NCBI GenBank assembly: GCA_900762945.1
Contig: CAAFIN010000214.1
Location: 1-6,428, forward strand
DNA from: Clostridia bacterium
GTDB taxonomy: Bacteria > Bacillota > Clostridia > Christensenellales > Pumilibacteraceae
Direction of reading: 5' to 3'
Length of the DNA stretch: 6,428 nt
In this document: positions 1-5,761 of the stretch, in pieces
Layout: every line of letters begins with the position of its first letter
How positions within the stretch are numbered: position 1 is the stretch's first letter
Translations under genes and position numbers: made by a program
The notes under the pieces: generated by a model
The model's input: the letters and a program-made list of their open reading frames with translations, nothing else
Told to the model about the DNA's origin: nothing
Databases searched by the model: none

Positions 1-1
1 A

Positions 2-1189
2 AGAGCAGTATCGATCAAGCCGTCGCTTACTTTGGAGATAAGCGCGAAAGCAAAAAAGCTGAGAGAAGAAGGGCGCGACGTCGTGTCGTTCGGCGCGGGC
101 GAACCCGATTTCAACACTCCCGAATACATTTGCGAAGCCGCGAAACAGGCTATCGACGGCGGCAAGACGAAGTACACGCCCGCTTCCGGCACGGCTTCAC
201 TCAAGGCGGCGATTTGCGGCAAACTCAAAGCCGACAACGGACTCGACTACAGCCCCGAGAACATAGTAATCTCGAACGGCGCTAAGCACTCGCTTTATAA
301 CGCAATCGCGGCGCTTGTCGAGGACGGCGACGAAGTGATCATTCCCGCGCCGTACTGGCTGACTTACCCCGAACTCGTCCGTCTTGCGGGCGGCGTTCCG
401 GTGTTCGTGGACACCAAGCCGGAGAACGGTTTTAAGATCACGGCGGAAGAACTTCGCGGCGCTATAACCCCGCGCACGGTCGCGCTGATATTCAACAACC
501 CCAACAACCCGTCCGGCGCGGTTTACTCCGAGGACGAAGTGAAAGCGATCGCGGCGGTTATCGAGAACACTTCCGTGACCGTCATCAGCGACGAAATCTA
601 CGAAATGCTCGATTATACCGGAATCCCGACCTATTCGATCGCGAAGTACTCTGAGGCGCTGAAAGCGCAGACGGTGGTCGTCAACGGCGTGTCCAAGACC
701 TATTCGATGACGGGCTGGCGCATAGGCTTTGTCGCGTGCGAAGCGAAACTCGCCGCGGCGATTTCGGGCATGCAGAGTCATATGACTTCCAACCCGAACA
801 CGATCGCGCAGTACGCCGCCGAAGCCGCTTATTCCCACGAGGGCGGCAAAGCGTTCCTGGAGGAAATGAAAAAGAGTTTCGACTACCGTCGCAAACTCAT
901 AATGGAAAAACTGGACGCTATCCCCGAACTGAGTTACGTCACGCCGCAGGGCGCGTTCTATATCATGGTCAACGTGAGCAAGTTGTTCGGGCGTTCGGTC
1001 GGCGGCACGATAATAGGCTCGGCAATCGGCTTTGCGCACGCGCTTTTGGACGGAGCGGACGTGGCTGTAATACCGTGCGAACCGTTCGGCGCGCCCGACT
1101 ACGTAAGGCTTAGTTACGCCGTGTCCGACGAGGACGTAAGAAAGGGCGTAGACAGAATAGCGGACTTCGTGGCGAAGTTCGAGCCGTAA
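2..1189 (+). CDS. Aspartate aminotransferase (class I PLP aminotransferase, subgroup Ib), 5' end cut by window edge
   Basis: This enzyme transfers the amino group between aspartate/2-oxoglutarate and oxaloacetate/glutamate in the cytoplasm using pyridoxal phosphate. The frame is open to the left edge, and 395 codons are visible. The first ones read RAVSIKPSLTLEISAKA, the usual start of the family core, so only about 6-8 residues should be missing. The TTG at 32 is an internal leucine codon, not a start. Counting the codon at 2 as residue 1, visible motifs are GAGEPDF (31-37), NNPNNPSG (165-172, PLP-contacting Asn), SDEIYE (196-201, the Asp and Tyr that hold the cofactor), SKTYSMTGWR with Schiff-base Lys232 (codon 695-697) and Arg240, and VRLSYA with Arg369, expected to bind the substrate alpha-carboxylate. 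The C-terminus is intact, ending in TAA. The next gene starts 21 bases downstream, so the two are probably cotranscribed. Aspartate is the likely substrate; other subgroup Ib members accept aromatic amino acids or prephenate, so specificity is inferred. Confidence 0.93.
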   Translation, partial: RAVSIKPSLTLEISAKAKKLREEGRDVVSFGAGEPDFNTPEYICEAAKQAIDGGKTKYTPASGTASLKAAICGKLKADNGLDYSPENIVISNGAKHSLYNAIAALVEDGDEVIIPAPYWLTYPELVRLAGGVPVFVDTKPENGFKITAEELRGAITPRTVALIFNNPNNPSGAVYSEDEVKAIAAVIENTSVTVISDEIYEMLDYTGIPTYSIAKYSEALKAQTVVVNGVSKTYSMTGWRIGFVACEAKLAAAISGMQSHMTSNPNTIAQYAAEAAYSHEGGKAFLEEMKKSFDYRRKLIMEKLDAIPELSYVTPQGAFYIMVNVSKLFGRSVGGTIIGSAIGFAHALLDGADVAVIPCEPFGAPDYVRLSYAVSDEDVRKGVDRIADFVAKFEP

Positions 1190-1198
1190 AACGACGCG

Positions 1199-1205
1199 AG
1201 GAGGT
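1199..1205 (+). promoter_or_regulatory. Strong Shine-Dalgarno site for the Re-citrate synthase gene
   Basis: AGGAGGT lies 5 bases before the ATG at 1211. It is the best match to the anti-Shine-Dalgarno sequence in the window, confirms this start, and suggests efficient translation relative to the weaker sites before thrC, trpS and the last gene. Confidence 0.85.
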
Positions 1206-1210
1206 AACTA

Positions 1211-2620
1211 ATGGCGAAACACGTACTGCATAAGAGTAAGCACACGGGGCTACTCGAAAGAGAAGAGCACGATTACGTCCTCAAAAACGTCAAAGAACCC
1301 GAACTTTACCGTGGCATTTTCGACTACGACGAAGTGCCGAAAGTGGTTTTCAACGACCGCAAAGTTCCGATGAACCCCGCCGACGAATGGTGGATCACCG
1401 ATACGACCTTCCGCGACGGTCAGCAGTCCAGCGCGCCGCTTACGGTAAAACAGATCGTCGACATATACAAACTTATGTCGAAACTCGGCGGTAAAAAAGG
1501 TCTTATCCGGGCGAGCGAATTTTTCCTCTACAGCGAAAAGGACAAACAGGCGGTCAAGGCTTGCATGAACTTGGGGCTCGAGTTCCCCGAGATCACGAGC
1601 TGGATCCGCGCGGACGAAAAGGACTTTCGGCTCGTCAAGGATATGCACATAAAAGAAACGGGCATACTCGTGAGTTGCTCGGACTATCATATCTACAAGA
1701 AAATGAAACTCGACCGCAAGTCCGCGCTCGAAAAATACATCGCTATAGTCAAGTCGGCGCTCGACAACGGCATAGTTCCGCGCTGTCACTTCGAGGACAT
1801 CACCCGCGCAGACTTTTACGGTTTCGTCGTGCCGTTCGCGTACGAACTCATGCAACTCGCCGAGGAGTATAAAACCCCCGTCAAGATCCGCGCGTGCGAC
1901 ACGCTCGGTTACGGCGTGACTTACCCCGGCTCCGCGCTTCCGCGTTCCGTTCCGGGCATTATCTACGGGCTTAATTACTACGCGGGCGTACCGAGCGAGT
2001 GGCTCGAGTGGCACGGTCACAACGATTTTTACAAAGCGGTCGTCAACGCTACCACCGCGTGGCTGTACGGCTGCAGCGGCGTGAACTGCTCGCTGCTCGG
2101 CATCGGCGAGCGCACCGGCAATTGCCCGACCGAAGCCATGTGTATCGAATACGCGCAGATGAAAGGCACGACCGCGGGTATGGATCTTACCGTCATTACC
2201 GAGATTGCCGAGTACTTCGAGCGTGAAATCGGCTACACGATCCCGCCGCGCACGCCGTTCGTAGGCAAAGCGTTCAACGCGACCCGCGCGGGCATACACG
2301 CCGACGGATTACTCAAAGACGAGGAGATATACAACGTGTTCGACACTGCCAAAATCCTCGGCAAAAAACCGTACGTTTCGGTTTCCAACGCTTCGGGGCT
2401 TGCGGGGATCGCTTACTGGATAAACGCCTATTACGGGCTGGAGGACAAACACGCGGTCGACAAGTCCGACGAAGTGGTCGCGGCGGTCAAAGCAATGGTG
2501 GACGACGAGTACGCCGCGGGCAGAAACACGATCATGGGTGATGACGAACTCGACACTATGGTGAGAATTTACGATAAAAACCTGCATAAACTTTTCAACG
2601 AGCATATCGGCAAGCGTTAA
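1211..2620 (+). CDS. Probable Re-citrate synthase (DRE-TIM metallolyase; often labelled 2-isopropylmalate or homocitrate synthase)
   Basis: The predicted reaction is oxaloacetate plus acetyl-CoA to citrate with Re-face stereochemistry, using a divalent metal. The 469-residue protein has the DRE-TIM signature TDTTFRDGQQ (63-72), SEFFLYS (102-108), ITSWIRA (128-134), VSCSDYH (154-160), PRCHFEDITRAD (190-201), the metal-ligand segment HGHND (His268, His270, Asp272), GERTGN (299-304), and RAGIHADG (359-366) whose His363 matches the catalytic His of isopropylmalate synthase subdomain I. It ends after this subdomain, so the C-terminal leucine-binding regulatory domain of LeuA is absent. From memory, these motifs, including FRDGQQ where LeuA has LRDGEQ, match the Clostridium kluyveri Re-citrate synthase (CKL_0973) far better than LeuA, NifV or citramalate synthase. 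The upstream aminotransferase uses the same oxaloacetate, which fits a role in glutamate supply. The ATG is fixed by AGGAGGT. The family call is firm; Re-citrate activity is inferred from resemblance. Confidence 0.85.
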   Translation: MAKHVLHKSKHTGLLEREEHDYVLKNVKEPELYRGIFDYDEVPKVVFNDRKVPMNPADEWWITDTTFRDGQQSSAPLTVKQIVDIYKLMSKLGGKKGLIRASEFFLYSEKDKQAVKACMNLGLEFPEITSWIRADEKDFRLVKDMHIKETGILVSCSDYHIYKKMKLDRKSALEKYIAIVKSALDNGIVPRCHFEDITRADFYGFVVPFAYELMQLAEEYKTPVKIRACDTLGYGVTYPGSALPRSVPGIIYGLNYYAGVPSEWLEWHGHNDFYKAVVNATTAWLYGCSGVNCSLLGIGERTGNCPTEAMCIEYAQMKGTTAGMDLTVITEIAEYFEREIGYTIPPRTPFVGKAFNATRAGIHADGLLKDEEIYNVFDTAKILGKKPYVSVSNASGLAGIAYWINAYYGLEDKHAVDKSDEVVAAVKAMVDDEYAAGRNTIMGDDELDTMVRIYDKNLHKLFNEHIGKR

Positions 2621-2646
2621 AAAGCGATTTATAGCGGGTATTCACG

Positions 2647-2676
2647 GAAATTTTTGCAAATCTGCGGAAAAATTTT
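2647..2676 (+). terminator. AT-rich inverted repeat, possible terminator after the Re-citrate synthase gene
   Basis: AAATTTTT (2648-2655) and AAAAATTT (2668-2675) are perfect inverted arms, extendable by a G-T pair (2647/2676). GCA (2656-2658) and TGC (2663-2665) can pair inside, leaving a GG bulge at 2666-2667. The hairpin begins 27 bases after the stop codon, as expected for a terminator. However, the stem is mostly A-T and the only following T run is the end of the arm itself, so it is not a textbook Rho-independent terminator. The main support is its place between an operon end and a promoter-like sequence. Confidence 0.35.
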
Positions 2677-2707
2677 AGGAAAAATCACCAAATCGTCGCG
2701 GTTTTAA

Positions 2708-2722
2708 TGTATAATATAAAAG
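2708..2722 (+). promoter_or_regulatory. Probable sigma-A-type promoter (-10 box) for the P-loop/thrC/trpS unit
   Basis: A perfect TATAAT stands at 2710-2715, preceded directly by TG (2708-2709), one base off the spacing of a true extended -10 element. It lies in an AT-rich gap. The expected transcription start is near 2722, giving a leader of about 47 bases. No good -35 match is seen at 16-18 bases upstream (the 17-base position reads ACCAAA), so the promoter may be weak, activator-dependent, or rely on the TG. It would serve the four genes downstream. Confidence 0.55.
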
Positions 2723-2741
2723 GAAAGTCAAGCGGCTTTCC
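2722..2741 (+). other. 8-bp stem-loop at the predicted 5' end of the mRNA
   Basis: GGAAAGTC (2722-2729) pairs with GGCTTTCC (2734-2741) around an AAGC tetraloop, with seven Watson-Crick pairs and one G-T pair. With the -10 box ending at 2715, transcription should begin at or next to the first base of this stem, giving an mRNA that opens with a hairpin. Such 5' hairpins are known to slow 5'-end-dependent RNA decay. It is followed by an A-rich unpaired stretch and the ribosome binding site GGAGGA (2757-2762), which stays free. There is no T run, so it is unlikely to terminate transcription. Confidence 0.4.
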
Positions 2742-2768
2742 GAAAAACGAAAAAATGGAGGACGAACA

Positions 2769-3170
2769 ATGATCAACATTATCTACGGAGTAAAGGGCAG
2801 CGGCAAAACCAAGCGCATTATCGACGCGGCGAACGACCGTGCGCACTCGACCAAGGGTAGCGTGGTGTACATAACCGATTGCGCCGACCACTCCTCGGAA
2901 GTGGACAATTCCATTCGTTTCATCGATATCAAGCACTACGGCATCACCGACGAGAACGGCATACTGTGCTTTCTGAAAGGCTTGCTCGCGGGCAACTACG
3001 ACATTACCGACGTGTATATCGACGGTCTGGCGAAGTTCGTCAAAAAGCCCGTAACCGAACTCGAAGCGGCGTTCGAGCAACTCGACCTTCTGGGTACCGA
3101 GTTCGACGTGACTTTCACGCTCACGGTTTCCGCGGAAGAAGTTCCCGATTTTATGCGGAGATATATTTAA
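2769..3170 (+). CDS. Small P-loop (Walker A) protein of unknown function, conserved in Clostridia
   Basis: The 133-residue soluble protein opens with a beta strand and a canonical Walker A motif, GVKGSGKT (7-14), so it should bind ATP or GTP. A hydrophobic strand ending in aspartate, DVYIDG (81-86, Asp85), is a plausible Walker B. RFIDIKHYGI (50-59) and FLKGLLAGNYDITDV (68-82) match what I recall of a small clostridial protein family sometimes loosely labelled PilT-like or hypothetical. No transmembrane segment, signal peptide, DNA-binding domain or second domain is visible, and there is no room for the helical or oligomerisation parts of PilT, AAA+ or ABC ATPases. The start is supported by GGAGGA at 2757-2762, six bases before ATG. 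It is the first gene after the predicted promoter, with thrC 62 bases downstream. The molecular role is unknown; nucleotide binding is supported by the motif, hydrolysis is not shown. Confidence 0.85.
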   Translation: MINIIYGVKGSGKTKRIIDAANDRAHSTKGSVVYITDCADHSSEVDNSIRFIDIKHYGITDENGILCFLKGLLAGNYDITDVYIDGLAKFVKKPVTELEAAFEQLDLLGTEFDVTFTLTVSAEEVPDFMRRYI

Positions 3171-3173
3171 CAG

Positions 3174-3236
3174 TCAAGTCCGCGGGAAGAGGCGGGAACG
3201 CGCCGTAAACCTCGGCAAAAGGAATTACAGACTTGA
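3174..3236 (+). other. Potentially structured thrC leader: inverted repeat covering the start codon plus inner hairpin
   Basis: TCAAGTC (3174-3180) is perfectly complementary to GACTTGA (3230-3236), and the right arm contains the TTG start codon of thrC (3233-3235). Within the 49-base interval, GCCG (3202-3205) and CGGC (3213-3216) can form a 4-bp hairpin with a 7-base loop ending immediately before the AAAAGGA ribosome binding site. A direct repeat GCGGGAA occurs at 3182-3188 and 3192-3198. Pairing of the outer arms would hide the start codon. A 7-bp repeat in so short a gap can arise by chance, so a function is speculative. Confidence 0.3.
3217..3223 (+). promoter_or_regulatory. Ribosome binding site supporting the TTG start of thrC
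   Basis: AAAAGGA ends 9 bases before the TTG at 3233. An in-frame TAA at 3206-3208 and no ATG or GTG between it and the TTG leave this as the only start that keeps the conserved N-terminus. Confidence 0.65.
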
Positions 3237-4717
3237 ATTTTATCAGCACGAGAAACGCCGACCGCGTCGTGAGCGGTGCGGAGGCGGTAGTTAAAGGATT
3301 ATCGGACGAGGGCGGACTTTTCGTACCCGCCCTTTTTCCCGAGATAACCGAAGCCGAAATCAAGGCTATGGCGGATATGACTTACCCGGAACGCGCCGCG
3401 TTCGTCATCGGTAAGTTTCTGCCCGAACTTAAAGACCTACCCGAGTATACCGAAAAAGCGTATGCGCGTTTCGACGGAGATCCCGCGCCGGTAGTGAAAC
3501 TCGACGAGGGCACGTTTATGCTCGAACTGTGGCACGGACCCACGCACGCGTTCAAGGATATCGCGCTCACGTTGCTGCCGTACCTTATGACGGGCAGTAA
3601 AGCGGCGACGGGCGAGAAAACGCGCACGCTTATCTTAGTCGCGACCAGCGGCGACACCGGCAAAGCGGCACTCGAGGGCTTCCGCGACGTGGACGGCACG
3701 GACGTTATCGTGTTCTATCCGTCGGGCGGCGTGAGCGAACTGCAAAAACTGCAGATGATCACCCAAACGGGCGACAACGTGTTCGTATCCGCGATAAACG
3801 GGAACTTCGACGACGCGCAGACCGCCGTCAAAAAGATTTTCACCGACGAGGCGACCGCCGCGGAACTGAGAAAATGCGGGTTTGCGCTCTCCAGCGCGAA
3901 TTCGATGAACTTCGGCAGACTCGTTCCGCAGATCGCGTACTATTTTTCCTCGTACGTCGACCTTATGGATGCGGGCGAGATAGAATACGGCGACGAAGTG
4001 AATTTCTGCGTGCCGAGCGGCAACTTCGGCAATATCTTAGCCGGTTATTACGCCAAGCGAATGGGCCTGCCGGTAGGCAGACTTATTTGCGCCAGCAATC
4101 GCAACAACGTGCTTACCGACTTTATCGGGAGCGGCAAGTACGCGGCGAAACGCAAGTTTTACAAGACGACCAGTCCGTCTATGGATATACTCGTCAGTTC
4201 CAACCTCGAGCGGCTCGTGTTCGAACTCTCGGGGCGCAACGACGAACTCACCGCCCGCCGAATGAAAAGCCTTGCGGAAACGGGAACTTATTCGATAAGC
4301 GATTTCGAACTCGCCGAGATGCAAGAAACCTTTTGGGCGGAATGGGCGAACGAAGAGGAGGTGCGCGATACTATCGCGTACGAACTCGAAGAGGACGGCT
4401 ATATCGTCGACACGCACACGGCGGTGGCGAAGTGCGTAGCGGACAAGTACTACGAGGAAAACGAGGACGATCGTCCCGTGGTCGTGGTGTCCACCGCCAG
4501 CCCCTACAAGTTCGCCGCGGACGTGTACTCGGCTATCGGCGGCAAGCCCGCTTCCGATCCGTTTAAGACGATCGAACTGCTCGAAGAGGAAACCGCGCTC
4601 CCCGTTCCCGATTCGATTACCGAACTCAAAAACCTCGAAAAGCGCTTCACCGGCACGATAAACCCGGACGAAGCCGCACGAACGGTTATAAATTACGCAG
4701 AAAACAAGAAGAATTAA
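3233..4717 (+). CDS. thrC: Threonine synthase (long form, TTG start)
   Basis: Threonine synthase converts O-phospho-L-homoserine and water to L-threonine and phosphate, the last step of threonine synthesis from aspartate, in the cytoplasm with PLP. At 494 residues it belongs with the longer forms (E. coli ThrC is 428). Visible in order are the family N-terminus MNFISTRN, LWHGPTHAFKDIAL (99-112) with Schiff-base Lys108, ATSGDTGKAA (137-146), the PLP-phosphate loop PSGNFGN (261-267), DTHTAVA (393-399) and STASPYKFA (420-428). The start is TTG: an in-frame stop lies 27 bases upstream, and the first internal Met is residue 46, which would remove the conserved N-terminus. AAAAGGA supplies the ribosome binding site. 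The P-loop gene ends 62 bases upstream and trpS begins 18 bases downstream. No homoserine kinase or homoserine dehydrogenase gene is in the window. The fold type II active-site motifs appear complete. Confidence 0.96.
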   Translation: MNFISTRNADRVVSGAEAVVKGLSDEGGLFVPALFPEITEAEIKAMADMTYPERAAFVIGKFLPELKDLPEYTEKAYARFDGDPAPVVKLDEGTFMLELWHGPTHAFKDIALTLLPYLMTGSKAATGEKTRTLILVATSGDTGKAALEGFRDVDGTDVIVFYPSGGVSELQKLQMITQTGDNVFVSAINGNFDDAQTAVKKIFTDEATAAELRKCGFALSSANSMNFGRLVPQIAYYFSSYVDLMDAGEIEYGDEVNFCVPSGNFGNILAGYYAKRMGLPVGRLICASNRNNVLTDFIGSGKYAAKRKFYKTTSPSMDILVSSNLERLVFELSGRNDELTARRMKSLAETGTYSISDFELAEMQETFWAEWANEEEVRDTIAYELEEDGYIVDTHTAVAKCVADKYYEENEDDRPVVVVSTASPYKFAADVYSAIGGKPASDPFKTIELLEEETALPVPDSITELKNLEKRFTGTINPDEAARTVINYAENKKN

Positions 4718-4735
4718 ACTCAGGACTAAACGATT

Positions 4736-5755
4736 ATGGAAAACGAAGTAAAAACCGATAAGAAACCCGTAATATTCAGCGCGCTCAAGCCCACCGGGGA
4801 TCTTACGATAGGCAACTATATCGGCGCGCTCAAGAATATGGTCGCGCTTGCAAACGACTACGACTGCTATTACGCCGTCGCCGACCTTCACAGTCTGACG
4901 GTGGCGAACGCTCCCGCGGACTTAAGACGCAGAACGAGCGAATTTCTCGCGATGTTTCTCGCGATCGGACTCGATCCCGACGAGAGCACGCTGTTTATTC
5001 AGAGCCACGTTCCCGCGCACGCGGAACTCGCGTGGGTACTGAATTGCTACACGCAGTTCGGCGAAGCCAAGCGCATGACTCAGTTCAAGGACAAGAGCAA
5101 GAAAGCACCCGAGAACGTGAACGTCGGGTTATTCGCGTACCCCACGCTGATGGCGGCGGATATCCTACTGTACCAAGCCGAACTCGTTCCCATCGGCAAG
5201 GATCAGAAACAGCACCTCGAAATCGCCCGCACGATCGCCGAGCGCTTTAACGGCAAGTATTCGCCTACGTTCGTCGTTCCCGACGGTTTCTATCCGAAAA
5301 CGGGCGCGAAGATTTATTCGCTTTTGGATCCCACGGCGAAAATGGGCAAGACCGACGACAACACCGCCGGCACCGTGTTCCTTCTCGACGACGCGGACAC
5401 GATTATGCGAAAGTTCAAGCGAGCGGTCACCGACAGCGGTAACGAGATCAAATTTTCCGCGGACAAGCCGGGCATCAGCAATCTTCTCACGATTTACTCG
5501 ACTTTCGGCGGCATGAGTATCGCCGCGGCGGAAAAAGAATTCGCTTCGTCAGATTACGCCACGTTCAAAACCCGCGTGGGCGAGTGCGTGGTCGAGTACT
5601 TCAGACCGATAAGGACGAAGTACGACGAAATCATCGCGGACAAGACTTACCTTAACGAAGTCATGAAAAAGGGCGCGGACAAAGCGGCGCGTACCGCTTA
5701 TAAAACGCTTAACAAAGTCTATCGCAAAGTCGGGCTTGTCCCGAGAACGTTCTAA
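4736..5755 (+). CDS. trpS: Tryptophanyl-tRNA synthetase with variant KMSKS motif
   Basis: TrpS charges tRNA-Trp with tryptophan using ATP (class Ic synthetase, cytoplasmic, a homodimer in bacteria). The 339 residues are the normal bacterial length. The N-terminal Rossmann part contains FSALKPTGDLTIGNYIGAL (14-32), where TIGN (24-27) is the HIGH-type motif. DILLYQAELVPIGKDQKQH (142-160) is the standard tryptophan-pocket and GKDQ segment. The second signature reads KMGKTDDN (202-209) instead of KMSKSDDN: both lysines remain, including Lys205, the position equivalent to the catalytic second lysine, while both serines are replaced (Gly204, Thr206). MRKFKRAVTDSG (224-235) and the helical C-terminus ending KVGLVPRTF are typical. 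A modest AGGA (4722-4725) stands 10 bases before the ATG, and the gap from thrC is only 18 bases, so trpS probably depends on the upstream promoter. There is no room for a T-box leader. Confidence 0.96.
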   Translation: MENEVKTDKKPVIFSALKPTGDLTIGNYIGALKNMVALANDYDCYYAVADLHSLTVANAPADLRRRTSEFLAMFLAIGLDPDESTLFIQSHVPAHAELAWVLNCYTQFGEAKRMTQFKDKSKKAPENVNVGLFAYPTLMAADILLYQAELVPIGKDQKQHLEIARTIAERFNGKYSPTFVVPDGFYPKTGAKIYSLLDPTAKMGKTDDNTAGTVFLLDDADTIMRKFKRAVTDSGNEIKFSADKPGISNLLTIYSTFGGMSIAAAEKEFASSDYATFKTRVGECVVEYFRPIRTKYDEIIADKTYLNEVMKKGADKAARTAYKTLNKVYRKVGLVPRTF

Positions 5756-5761
5756 AGGCGT

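Noticed and set aside
197..1039. Minus-strand open frame (280 codons) opposite the aminotransferase, and similar shorter frames on both strands
   Set aside because: The composition is dominated by Arg, His and Val, typical of off-frame reading of these genes, and all are covered by a real gene.
1250..2299. Long minus-strand open frame (349 codons) opposite the Re-citrate synthase gene
   Set aside because: It lies wholly within a well-supported gene, its product is arginine- and valine-rich with no recognisable motif, and it has no independent signal. Such antisense frames are a by-product of GC-rich codon use here.
1211..2620. Annotation as 2-isopropylmalate synthase (leuA) or homocitrate synthase (nifV)
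   Set aside because: The leucine-regulatory domain is missing, several motifs fit Re-citrate synthase better, and no leucine or nitrogen-fixation genes are nearby. The core fold is shared, so it cannot be wholly excluded without a tree.
2722..2741. Rho-independent terminator at this hairpin
   Set aside because: The stem is followed by CG and an A-rich tract, not a T run, and it lies directly upstream of a ribosome binding site and a gene on the same strand.
4718..4735. T-box riboswitch or attenuator controlling trpS
   Set aside because: Only 18 bases separate thrC and trpS, far too short for a T-box, and no Trp-codon leader peptide is visible.
4037..4891. Minus-strand open frame (284 codons) across the thrC/trpS junction
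   Set aside because: It overlaps two confidently identified genes and the product looks like a reverse-complement translation with no domain. It would also span their intergenic gap for no reason.
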